This document shows positions 11,891 to 23,379 of a DNA stretch of 64,000 bases, in pieces. The stretch lies in NCBI GenBank assembly GCA_024734495.1, contig JALMQS010000030.1, forward strand, positions 13,494,378 to 13,558,377. Direction: 5' to 3'. Within the stretch, counting starts at the first letter, position 1; each line of letters begins with the position of its first letter. Below the pieces are notes generated by a model. That model had not been told where the DNA came from. It searched no databases and worked only from the letters and a program-made list of their open reading frames with translations. Position numbers and translations under genes: made by a program. Source of the DNA: Forficula auricularia. Taxonomy: Eukaryota > Arthropoda > Insecta > Dermaptera > Forficulidae.

Positions 11891-12278
11891 TTAGATTAAA
11901 AGCCAATTATTATAAAACTGAAACATTTTTATATGACAAAATTCAACCTATTATTATGTGTGAAATTTCAAAAAAAATTATAAATCATATAACGTAAATT
12001 TAATAATAATAAGTGTTTTTCAGATTTTTAAATTTTTTTAGGATTGTCTTTCAAAAATATCATTATGAATTAAGTCTTTCGGAATCGCTTAGACTTGCGT
12101 ATCATGTCGAAAAATTGAAAATTTATTTAAATTTTAAAAAGTCAATTTAAAAACAAATCAACTAATTATCTTCATGCAGACGGCAAAACTCTGAGGAATT
12201 CCCTGTATATTCAGATATGTCGATAGAGACAATGGGATAGGATAATATGTATTTAAAAAGCACTATCAATATCAATAT
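11891..12278. other. Non-coding spacer left of the array
   Basis: This is A+T-rich sequence without a supportable gene. Homology to array segment M begins abruptly near 12,279 (TCAATGGGAAACTACC), after a short ATCAAT triplication. Confidence 0.45.
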
Positions 12279-12337
12279 CAATGGGAAACTACCCCTGTGA
12301 AAAATTTCCCTTGAAAATTCCAATGGAGAGGATACTT

Positions 12338-12740
12338 ATGTCAGGTCAGGTAAAAATGTACAGAGCTCTCTGCTCTATTTCCCCTACATAGCCCCAATTA
12401 TGCATTAAGAAGAACAATGCCATTCTATCCAGAGATGCCTACTGGTAGACATCCTGAAAGAAATCCAGTCTTCAGACTCTGTCATTGTTACAATGAGCTG
12501 GCACCAAAATTGGTTAACCCTCAGGAATTTTCCTTTGGAAATCAATACAGGTAGCGGCTTTGTTCAAGAAGCTCACGCTTGTTTATGAATAATGAATGAA
12601 ATATTAATATATAATTATGTAATGTATTGATGTATGTAATTAATATTATTGATGTATGTAATGAGTATTGTTACTTATAATTTTTGTAAATTGAGGCTTT
12701 TTAGCCGTTGAAATAAATAAATAAATAAATAAATAAATAA
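12338..12740 (+). mobile_element. 5'-truncated LINE (family 2) inserted in array segment M
   Basis: The insertion interrupts M after GGAGAGGATACT. Homology to M resumes immediately after it with ATACTTTCCACAGTAATCG. The repeated ATACTT at 12,332-12,337 and 12,741-12,746 fits a short target duplication. The body contains a C-terminal ORF2 remnant (HPERNPVFRLCHCYNELAP, about 12,450-12,510), a 3' end with GAGGCTTTTTAGCCG, and an (ATAA/TAAA)n tail at about 12,713-12,740. An A-rich simple-repeat tail plus 5' truncation is typical of insect non-LTR elements. The clade is not assigned. Confidence 0.7.
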
Positions 12741-12943
12741 ATACTTTCCACAGTAATCGTCGAGTCTCGGAATCGAATATGGCACTTGAAGAAGAAGAAG
12801 AATCTTATCGAGATATTTAAATAGTCATCGGAACGAATTATAAATAATGAACTTAATTTTAGTAAATTAAAATATCAAAATGTTTCTTCAATGAAGAAAC
12901 ATTTTTGAATATGTAGAATATCTAAGCCTCTAAAGCTGGATAT

Positions 12944-14348
12944 ATCTAACTTTCCACATAAATTTCACCATCACTTTCTAACCCTTTGAGTCACATAAAT
13001 TTATATTATGATCTTTATTAAACAAGATTTCATTTCCAACAGAAAAGTTCATATAAGTAAAATGTCTAAGATCAATAGGTTGCGAGTTAAAAAATATTCC
13101 GATATTATAGAGTGAATGGACTTGAATCAATGACAAATAAGGTGTCTGATGGCTTGACATTCTCTGGATATAAGAGACCAAATTAATTATAAATGAGAAA
13201 CAAATCGGTCTTATTTTATCGATTTCTTCTATCTGAAGGTTCACAGTATGTCTATTATATAAGAAAATAGCATTTTGATTAAGAATGTTGTAGTTTAAAA
13301 GAAATTGTATGAAAAGATTCAATTTCTTGTCTCCGGGAGCGAATCAAGTAGAAATGGCCAACAGTTTTATTTTTTTACTCATTAGATATTTATTCAAATC
13401 TATTGAAATTTCATATCTATGTGTTTTTGTTATTTATTTTTTATAGCAAATTATTAATATTAGGAAATTTTCATTTTAAAGGGTAGTTTATTTGAAGTCC
13501 AATTTAAAAAAAACGCTAATAATGCCGTTGAAATTTTTTTTGAAAACTTGAAATTCATAGATATTATAAAACAATTAATTCTGAATCATTTACTACCATT
13601 TTGAACGAAATCGGTTCAGTACTTTTTGAGAAAATTGTCAAAAACTATCTGAACCGTGAAAAAACGATGTTTTTTCAAAGCACGAGATGGATTTGAAAAA
13701 GCTAAAAAAGTCATATGAAACGAAACATTGACTTGTGACATGGAGATGCATTTTAAAATGTTTCTAAAACGTACTTTCATAGTCTGTTTTCGGGGTTTTT
13801 GATGATTTTCTCAAAAAGTACTGAACCGATTTCGTTCAAAATGATATCAAATGATTTAGAATTATTTGCTTTATAAGATCTATTAATTTCAAATTTTTTT
13901 AAAAATTTTCAACGGAGTTATTAGCGTTTTTTTAAATTGGACTTCAAATAAACTACCCTTTAAAATGCAAATTTCGTAATATTAATGATTTGATATAAAA
14001 AAGAAATAACAAAAACACACAGATATGAAATTTCAAAAGATTTGAATGATTATCTAATGAGTAAAAAAATAAAACTGTTGGTCATTTCTAGTTAATTCGC
14101 TCCCGGAGACAAGAAATTGAATCTTTTCATACAATTTCTATTAAACTACAAAATTCTTAATTGAAATGTTATTTTCTTATATTAGAATGATTACGTGTTC
14201 CTTCACATTAGATTACATCGATAAAATAAGATCTTTTTTTTTCTAATTTATTAATCTTTTAGCCTGTTTTATGATGAGATTGAGACACAGTCTCTCGCCA
14301 TCGGGATCACGTTATTCCACCAAGCCCACTCAATATACCCTAGTGTAA
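12944..14348 (+). repeat. Array segment N, copy 1 (internal foldback)
   Basis: N contains two long arms in inverse orientation, about 13,190-13,715 and about 13,735-14,240, roughly 90% alike by eye. Both arms hold CTCCGGGAGCGAAT (inner half) and GAACGAAATCGGTTCAGTAC. The loop near 13,715-13,735 is only tens of bases, so N can form a large hairpin or cruciform. To the right of the arms is a 110 bp tail ending CCCTAGTGTAA, immediately at the L boundary. A 114-codon frame on the minus strand (12,978-13,322) is present in all full N copies but is probably not a gene (see rejected items). Confidence 0.8.
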
Positions 14349-15292
14349 TATCTTATAATATATTTAAATGTGAGAATATTTACTTTAATAAATAAATATA
14401 TAATTTAAATATTCGATTGTATTTATTAGCTATTAATAAATATCCGTAGGTTTGGCAACAAGCCCCCAACTAAGAATCGCTCATCCGCACATTTATTAAA
14501 TAAGTAAAAAATTTAGAATTTATTTACCCTACTCGCACAGCAATGTATTATTTTTCTAGACTATGACTGTATGTTATTTTGTCAGTATTTTTATTCTAAT
14601 TTAAATAGGGAAAATTTTATTATAATTAACATATAATAAATCCGAAAAATTTGACTAGCGTTGCGGGGTCTTGTAGTATTGTAGTTCTGCCACTGGTTCT
14701 CGACTGTATGTATCATTTATCTATGTATCAAACTCTAAATTGGAGGAAAAGTGAATCTTTTTCAAGACTCGGTGCGCTGTTTGCAGTTTCGGTGAATTAA
14801 TAATTTGATGAGAAATATCTAAATCTAATTTTCATTTCGATTTAAAATTTTCTTACCTAGAGTCAAAAACCTATAAAAATATTAGGATTTAAGAAATTAT
14901 CTAATAGTCTGAAATACGTTTGGACTTGTTTTTGACATCTTTGCAATGCCTTAGCTCAAAAAGAATAGAGATTATTCTATCCCCATTATATTTTTTTTCT
15001 TTGATCAGATTCTATTGAAACACTCGGTCATTCGGCCACTTATTAAATAATAAAAATTGAAAACTTATTTACATTTGATACCCCTTTATAATTGAATAAT
15101 AATAAACTTAAATATATAATAAATTGTTCATTTATGCCTACATTATAACATTGATTTAATACCTGAATAAAATCAGTACAAAAATGATGTTTTCTTTACT
15201 TTTGAACTAGAAGTTTTACTTAAATCTAGAAAGCCCAAAATCTAATTAGCTCTCTGTATTAGAAATACAAATATTTTAGCACAAGAACGAAC
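14349..15292 (+). repeat. Array segment L, copy 1
   Basis: L is about 944 bp of A+T-rich sequence starting TATCTTATAATATA and ending TTTTAGCACAAGAACGAAC. Nearly identical copies are at 23,507-24,443 and 27,181-28,020 (partial), with inverted copies at 16,628-17,572 and about 20,141-21,086. An internal part (GGAAAAGTGAATC through AAGACTCGGTGCGCTG) also matches a lone diverged copy at 43,425-43,530. Its left boundary is the Helitron target site found empty here (between 14,348 and 14,349). Confidence 0.8.
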
Positions 15293-16621
15293 TTTCTTCC
15301 TTCGACGTTTCGTTCTTAAATTATCGTCAGTATCTGAATCCAGACAGACAGACAAAATGTTTTTTCTCATTTTTTAATAGAGTGGGCAAAAAAGAAAAAA
15401 CATGAAAACTTTTTTGGGTGGGGGCTCAAAATGTAAAAATATCAATATAAGTCTTAAGCCTGTTTGATCGATTAGTACGAAATTTCGCCTATATGCCCCC
15501 TATATGACCTTATAAAAATGTCTCATAATGTAAAATTGATAGTGACTCAGAAGAGGAGGGGTTCAAAAATAGGAGAGTAGGTTTCAATTTCCACAATCCG
15601 TTTAGAGATGAACTAACTTTATAGTAGAATTGACAAAATTTGGAAGTAAGGAAATAATTTAATGAAAAATACTTAAGTGATGTCTCGTAATAATGGAGTT
15701 TAAAATTTTTCTAGGAGGGGCATTGAGTTTTGTATAGTGTGAGTATTTATCTAACTTTTCACTTAAATTTCACCATTACTGCCTAACCCATTGAGGTACA
15801 CAAATGCATATAATTAAAGTACATACATTTAATTTCCATCAGAAAATTTAATGAGAAAAATTTCTAAAATCTATAGTTTACGAGTTATAGAAATGTAAAT
15901 ATTTTTCAATATAAAAATTGGTGAGTAGAAAAACAAAATTTTAATTGTATGGTGTACTCGGATAAGGCCGATTTAATATTGTTAACATTGTTTGTCATTG
16001 TTTAGCTCTGAAGATGGCTACAACAAATAGCAGAAACGTTAGCGTGAGTTCATAAACAAAAAAGAAATAAATAAAAGCTTCTCGTCTCTTGTTTTAACCC
16101 CTTCATTAATTTATATAAAAATTTAAGCCCAATGAATTGACCAGGTAATTTTTTGAATCAAAAAATTTGGAATTTGTTGATAACACGGATATCAACAAAC
16201 ATTTCACATAGTAACATAACGAGCACCGCGGTTCTCCAAAAACGCTTTTATAATGTTTACAAAAAAATATTTAATCCTCCCTATATGCCTTCTAATCAAG
16301 CTGCCTGGGTTTAAGCCCGACTCGCTACACATATTTGAACGGATATAATCTGAATCTTTCAGGGGATGACAATGGGAAATCACCCCTGTGAAAAATTTCG
16401 CCTGGAAAATTACAATGGAGAGGATACTCTCAACAGTAATCGTTGAGTCTCGGAATCGAAAATGGCACTTGAAGAATGAGAAGAATCGTCTCTAAATATT
16501 TAAATAGTCATCGGAGCAAATTATAGATAATGACCTTAATTTTAGTAAATTAAAATATCAAAATGTTCCTTCATTAGAGTTTTTGAATATTTACAATATC
16601 TAAGCCTCTAGAGCAAGATAT
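15293..16621 (+). repeat. Array segment M, copy 1 (mosaic of dispersed repeats)
   Basis: M is a mosaic. 15,445-15,560 matches 50,270-50,410. 15,575-15,735 matches the TIR element at 3,360-3,613. 15,740-15,915 is a diverged relative of the start of N. 16,008-16,037 is a hammerhead-like half-core, CTGAAGA, stem GCTA/TAGC, then GAAAC. 16,285-16,480 is SINE-like (GGGTTTAAGCCC as a degenerate B box, then GGGGATGACAATGGGAAATC) with a lone inverted copy at 47,415-47,510. The other copies are 24,444-25,777 (direct) and 18,976-20,140 (inverted, with a 164 bp deletion). Confidence 0.75.
16008..16045 (+). other. Hammerhead-like half-core, Penelope-type terminal motif (M copy 1)
   Basis: CTGAAGA at 16,008-16,014 fits the hammerhead consensus CUGANGA. 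It is followed by GCTA (16,017-16,020), a 7-base loop and the complementary TAGC (16,028-16,031) as stem II, and then by GAAAC (16,033-16,037). The right side GTTAGCGTG could give a two- or three-pair stem III, but then the cleavage-position base would be G, which is not normally cleaved. Penelope-like retroelements are known to carry hammerhead motifs in their terminal repeats. Equivalent copies are at 25,164-25,193 (plus) and 19,561-19,590 (minus). Activity is doubtful. Confidence 0.45.
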
Positions 16622-16627
16622 GTTCGT

Positions 16628-19600
16628 GTTCGTTCTTGTGCTAAAATATTTGTATTTCTAATACAGAGAGCTAATTAGATTTTGGGCTTTCTAGATTTAA
16701 GTAAAACTTCTAGATCAAAAGTAAAGAAAACGATCATTTTTGTACTGATTTTATTCAGGTATAAAATCAATGTTATAATATAGGCATAAATGAACAATTT
16801 ATTATATATTTAAGTTTATTATTATTCAATTATAAAGGGGTATCAAATGTAAATAAGTTTTCAATTTTTATTATTTAATAAGTGGCCGAATGACCGAGTG
16901 TTTCAATAGAATCTGATCAAAGAAAAAAAATATAATGGGGATAGAATAATCTCTATTCTTTTTGAGCTAAGGCATTGCAAAGATGTCAAAAACAAGTCCA
17001 AACGTATTTCAGACTATTAGATAATTTCTTAAATCCTAATATTTTTATAGGTTTTTGACTCTAGGTAAGAAAATTTTAAATCGAAATGAAAATTAGATTT
17101 AGATATTTCTCATCAAATTATTAATTCACCGAAACTGCAAACAGCGCACCGAGTCTTGAAAAAGATTCACTTTTCCTCCAATTTAGAGTTTGATACATAG
17201 ATAAATGATACATACAGTCGAGAACCAGTGGCAGAACTACAATACTACAAGACCCCGCAACGCTAGTCAAATTTTTCGGATTTATTATATGTTAATTATA
17301 ATAAAATTTTCCCTATTTAAATTAGAATAAAAATACTGACAAAATAACATACAGTCATAGTCTAGAAAAATAATACATTGCTGTGCGAGTAGGGTAAATA
17401 AATTCTAAATTTTTTACTTATTTAATAAATGTGCGGATGAGCGATTCTTAGTTGGGGGCTTGTTGCCAAACCTACGGATATTTATTAATAGCTAATAAAT
17501 ACAATCGAATATTTAAATTATATATTTATTTATTAAAGTAAATATTCTCACATTTAAATATATTATAAGATATTACACTAGGGTATATTGAGTGGGCTTG
17601 GTAGAATAACGTGATCCCGATGGCGAGAGACTGTGTCTCAATCTCATCATAAAACAGGCTAAAAGATTAATAAATTAGAAAAAAAGATCTTATTTTATCG
17701 ATGTAATCTAATGTGAAGGAACACGTAATCATTCTAATATAAGAAAATAACATTTCAATTAAGAATTTTGTAGTTTAATAGAAATTGTATGAAAAGATTC
17801 AATTTCTTGTCTCCGGGAGCGAATTAACTAGAAATGACCAACAGTTTTATTTTTTTACTCATTAGATAATCATTCAAATCTTTTGAAATTTCATATCTGT
17901 GTGTTTTTGTTATTTCTTTTTTATATCAAATCATTAATATTACGAAATTTGCATTTTAAAGGGTAGTTTATTTGAAGTCCAATTTAAAGAAAACGCTAAT
18001 AACTCCGTTGAAAATTTTTAAAAAAATTTGAAATTAATAGATCTTATAAAGCAATTAATTCTAAATCATTTGATATCATTTTGAACGAAATCGGTTCAGT
18101 ACTTTTTGAGAAAATCATCAAAAACCCCGAAAACAGACTATGAAAGTACGTTTTAGAAACATTTTAAAATTCATCTCCATGTCACAAGTCAATGTTTCGT
18201 TTCATATGACTTTTTTAGCTTTTTCAAATCCATCTCGTGCTTTGAAAAAACATCGTTTTTTCACGGTTCAGATAGTTTTTGACAATTTTCTCAAAAAGTA
18301 CTGAACCGATTTCGTTCAAAATGGTAGTAAATGATTCAGAATTAATTGTTTTATAATATCTATGAATTTCAAGTTTTCAAAAAAAATTTCAACGGCATTA
18401 TTAGCGTTTTTTTTAAATTGGACTTCAAATAAACTACCCTTTAAAATGAAAATTTCCTAATATTAATAATTTGCTATAAAAAATAAATAACAAAAACACA
18501 TAGATATGAAATTTCAATAGATTTGAATAAATATCTAATGAGTAAAAAAATAAAACTGTTGGCCATTTCTACTTGATTCGCTCCCGGAGACAAGAAATTG
18601 AATCTTTTCATACAATTTCTTTTAAACTACAACATTCTTAATCAAAATGCTATTTTCTTATATAATAGACATACTGTGAACCTTCAGATAGAAGAAATCG
18701 TTAAAATAAGACCGATTTGTTTCTCATTTATAATTAATTTGGTCTCTTATATCCAGAGAATGTCAAGCCATCAGACACCTTATTTGTCATTGATTCAAGT
18801 CCATTCACTCTATAATATCGGAATATTTTTTAACTCGCAACCTATTGATCTTAGACATTTTACTTATATGAACTTTTCTGTTGGAAATGAAATCTTGTTT
18901 AATAAAGATCATAATATAAATTTATGTGACTCAAAGGGTTAGGCAGTGATGGTGAAATTTATGTGGAAAGTTAGATATATCTTGCTCTAGAGGCTTAGAT
19001 ATTGTAAATATTCAAAACCTCTAATGAAGGAACATTTTGATATTTTAATTTACTAAAATTATGGTCATTATCTATAATTTGCTCCGATGACTATTTAAAT
19101 ATTTAGAGACGATTCTTCTCATTCTTCAAGTGCCATTTTCGATTCCGAGACTCAACGATTACTGTTGAGAGTATCCTCTCCATTGTAATTTTCCAGGCGA
19201 AATTTTTCACAGGGGTGATTTCCCATTGTCATCCCCTGAAAGATTCAGATTATATCCGTTCACATATGTGTAGCGAGTCGGGCTTAAACCCAGGCAGCTT
19301 GATTAGAAGGCATATAGGGAGGATTAAATATTTTTTTGTAAACATTATAAAAGCGTTTTTGGAGAACCGCGGTGCTCGTTATGTTACTATGTGAAATGTT
19401 TGTTGATATCCGTGTTATCAACAAATTCCAAATTTTTTGATTCAAAAAATTACCTGGTCAATTCATTGGGCTTAAATTTTTATATAAATTAATGAAGGGG
19501 TTAAAACAAGAGACGAGAAGCTTTTATTTATTTCTTTTTTGTTTATGAACTCACGCTAACGTTTCTGCTATTTGTTGTAGCCATCTTCAGAGCTAAACAA

Positions 19601-21300
19601 TGACAAACAATGTTAACAATATTAAATCGGCCTTATCCGAGTACACCATACAATTAAAATTTTGTTTTTCTACTCACCAATTTTTATATTGAAAAATATT
19701 TACATTTCTATAACTCGTAAACTATAGATTTTAGAAATTTTTCTCATTAAATTTTCTGATGGAAATTAAATGTATGTACTTTAATTATATGCATTTGTGT
19801 ACCTCAATGGGTTAGGCAGTAATGGTGAAATTTAAGTGAAAAGTTAGATAAATACTCACACTATACAAAACTCAATGCCCCTCCTAGAAAAATTTTAAAC
19901 TCCATTATTACGAGACATCACTTAAGTATTTTTCATTAAATTATTTCCTTACTTCCAAATTTTGTCAATTCTACTATAAAGTTAGTTCATCTCTAAACGG
20001 ATTGTGGAAATTGAAACCTACTCTCCTATTTTTGAACCCCTCCTCTTCTGAGTCACTATCAATTTTACATTATGAGACATTTTTATAAGGTCATATAGGG
20101 GGCATATAGGCGAAATTTTGAACGAAACGTCGAAGGAAGAAAGTTCGTTCTTGTGCTAAAATATTTGTATTTCTAATACAGAGAGCTAATTAGATTTTGG
20201 GCTTTCTAGATTTAAGTAAAACTTCTAGATCAAAAGTAAAGAAAAGATCATTTTTGTACTGATTTTATTCAGGTATAAAATCAATGTTATAATATAGGCA
20301 TAAATGAACAATTTATTATATATTTAAGTTTATTATTATTCAATTATAAAGGGGTATCAAATGTAAATAAGTTTTCAATTTTTATTATTTAATAAGTGGC
20401 CGAATGACCGAGTGTTTCAATAGAATCTGATCAAAGAAAAAAAATATAATGGGGATAGAATAATCTCTATTCTTTTTGAGCTAAGGCATTGCAAAGATGT
20501 CAAAAACAAGTCCAAACGTATTTCAGACTATTAGATAATTTCTTAAATCCTAATATTTTTATAGGTTTTTGACTCTAGGTAAGAAAATTTTAAATCGAAA
20601 TGAAAATTAGATTTAGATATTTCTCATCAAATTATTAATTCACCGAAACTGCAAACAGCGCACCGAGTCTTGAAAAAGATTCACTTTTCCTCCAATTTAG
20701 AGTTTGATACATAGATAAATGATACATACAGTCGAGAACCAGTGGCAGAACTACAATACTACAAGACCCCGCAACGCTAGTCAAATTTTTCGGATTTATT
20801 ATATGTTAATTATAATAAAATTTTCCCTATTTAAATTAGAATAAAAATACTGACAAAATAACATACAGTCATAGTCTAGAAAAATAATACATTGCTGTGC
20901 GAGTAGGGTAAATAAATTCTAAATTTTTTACTTATTTAATAAATGTGCGGATGAGCGATTCTTAGTTGGGGGCTTGTTGCCAAACCTACGGATATTTATT
21001 AATAGCTAATAAATACAATCGAATATTTAAATTATATATTTATTTATTAAAGTAAATATTCTCACATTTAAATATATTATAAGATATTACACTAGGGTAT
21101 ATTGAGTGGGCTTGGTAGAATAACGTGATCCCGATGGCGAGAGACTGTGTCTCAATCTCATCATAAAACAGGCTAAAAGATTAATAAATTAGAAAAAAAA
21201 GATCTTATTTTATCGATGTAATCTAATGTGAAGGAACACGTAATCATTCTAATATAAGAAAATAACATTTCAATTAAGAATTTTGTAGTTTAATAGAAAT
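16628..21300 (-). repeat. Inverted block of the array (L'-N'-M'-L'-N')
   Basis: This is the reverse complement of unit order N-L-M-N-L. Left of it, M ends at 16,621 and a short GTTCGT duplication leads straight into L', so the first turn skips N. With the left block it forms an inverted repeat whose 2.3 kb arms (N-L / L'-N') flank a 1.33 kb M loop. M' here lacks 164 bp present in the other M copies (bases equivalent to about 15,315-15,478). The join at about 20,117 shows no inserted sequence. Confidence 0.85.
19561..19590 (-). other. Hammerhead-like half-core (M' copy)
   Basis: This is the reverse-orientation copy of the 16,008 motif. On the minus strand CTGAAGA (19,590-19,584) leads into GCTA/TAGC stem II and GAAAC (19,565-19,561). 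It is identical by eye to the M copies. Confidence 0.4.
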
Positions 21301-21541
21301 TTGAATCTTTTTTCATACAATTTCTTATTAAACTACAAAATTCTTAATTGAAATGTTATTTTCTTATATTAGAATGATTACGTGTTCCTTCCGCATTAGA
21401 TTACATTTTCGATAAAATAAGATCTTTTTTTTTCTAATTTATTAATCTTTTAGCCTCGTGGTAGGATGAGATTGAGACACAGTCTCTCGCCATCGGGATC
21501 ATCGTTATTCCACCAAGCCCACTCAATATACCCTAGTGTAA
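21301..21541 (+). repeat. Partial N at the palindrome centre, with clustered small indels
   Basis: N' runs to about 21,300 and turns within some 20 bases into N right arm and tail. It forms an almost loop-free palindrome with arms of about 4.6 kb (16,733-21,300 versus 21,301-28,020 after removing the Helitron). This 240 bp differs from other N copies by several small insertions: extra T's at 21,309-21,312 and in TTTCTTATT, CCGCATT for CACATT, ACATTTTCGAT for ACATCGAT, and ATCATCG for ATCACG. Other copies agree with each other over the same bases. Confidence 0.75.
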
Positions 21542-23342
21542 TCTTATCTTAATATATATAAATCTCGTGTCACAATGTTTGTGCTCAATGGACTCCTAAA
21601 CCACTGAACCGATTATACGTAAAATCTCGCACACCATGTGCAGCTCGATCCAACTTGAGAGGTAGGATAGTTTAAATCTCAAATTATAGTCGCAATTTTA
21701 ATTTATTGCTAATTATTTGTCTGTTATTATTTGACAGTCACAATTTCCAAATGATTCTAACAGATGTCGATACCTTTCGACTGGGTTGAGTAGGCACTTC
21801 ACACAGATGGCGCTGCTATGGTAAATCTCAAGAACGTGTCATATAAGCTACATTTTAACAGCATAATTATCACGTGTTGTTGACGCTATAAAATTAATTA
21901 AATTTATTTTGTAGTGAACGAAATACCGTATAATTCAATTATTTCCACTTTTTAAATTTTTGGGTGTTAGCATAGCCGGCCACATAGATTGACCATAAAT
22001 ATGCAAGTACAATTGCAAAATGATCCATCAGCACAAATATTTTTCCGAACAACTACTAGATATTGGGAACGGTAAAATAGAACTGCAACCAAATACGCGA
22101 TGCATTAAACTACCAGTTACATTATTTTTGCACTGTTGTTCAGGGTAAAAATGAATTGATTCAGAGTATTTTCCCGGATATACAGAATAATTATTTGAAT
22201 CATGAATGGCTCAGTCAACGGGCGATTTTGGCAGCCAAAAACGTTGATGTCGACGAAATTAACTTCCAGATACATACAGTTGTTACCAGGCGATCTGATG
22301 TCTTTTAAATCAATCGATACCGCCGTTTAGATGAAAAAGAAAGTGTAAGTTTTCCGATTGAACCCTTTAAATTCATTAGATATCCCTGAATGCCACTCAC
22401 ATAATCTTCGATTACAGATTGGTCCTCCATCATCCTCCCCCCGTAATTTGAATCCACCTCAAATTATGGAACGGTACGCGTTTGGTTTATCAAAAAGATC
22501 ACTTCGGAAACATTCCTGAAGCAACCATTTTGGCTGGGAAAGTTTAAAGGAGTAGCGGTCCCGTAGCCACGTATTCCGACGATACCATCAGAATGGCTAC
22601 CACACCCTTCAAAAGGCTACAGTTTCCAATTCGTTCAGCCATCGTCTACGGCGGTAACAAACTCTCAAGGTCAAACAACGTCCATTTGCAGGTTTAGGAT
22701 TTGGAAAATGTCCATGTTTTTCTCATGGGCAACTACATGTTGCGAGCTCACGTGTCGGGACAACCGTCGAATCGCATTTGCGCTAGCGTGCCGACAGGTC
22801 AACCAAAAACATTGTAGGCACCGATTGTGTTAAATTAAATTGAAATTGAAAGTATTTATAATTCAAAAATAGAATAATTTAATGTTTTAAAAGTTTAAGA
22901 CTGTCTGCCTTGCCTACCTCATTCATGAGTTTAACTGTCAGCTATGTCATTTACTGTATTATACTGTAATATACTTATTTGTTATAAAAATTAAATGGAA
23001 ATAATAACGGATAAATTTTTATTTTGTATTGATTTCTGCTTAATATCAAGTGTAAGAACATTTTAACTAATTGCGTTCAACGTATCTTCCTTCAAACCTC
23101 AATCCAGTGAATTTGTATACCAACATCAACATTTTCGTCTTTGTTCCGTAAATAATTTCCATTGTACTAAAGGGTTATAGTAGTAGATAAGTCGAATATG
23201 GAGATCACCATATTTTTTACAAATACTATCTGTGTGAAAAAGCATAGTGGACTCCGTGACTGATGTTCTCTTATCGTTCCTCTTAGATTGTTTACTATAA
23301 TGTAATATAACAAAAAACTTTTAGCCACAGCAACGCGTGGTT

Positions 23343-23379
<37 letters not shown>

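Noticed and set aside
12978..13322. 114-codon minus-strand frame repeated at 18,598-18,942 (plus) and 25,812-26,156 (minus)
   Set aside because: It is conserved only because the array copies are nearly identical. Its two differences between copies change residues. The diverged paralogous segment in M (15,740-15,915) has in-frame stops. The composition is Ile/Asn/Phe-rich, as expected of A+T-rich DNA, and it ends inside a foldback arm.
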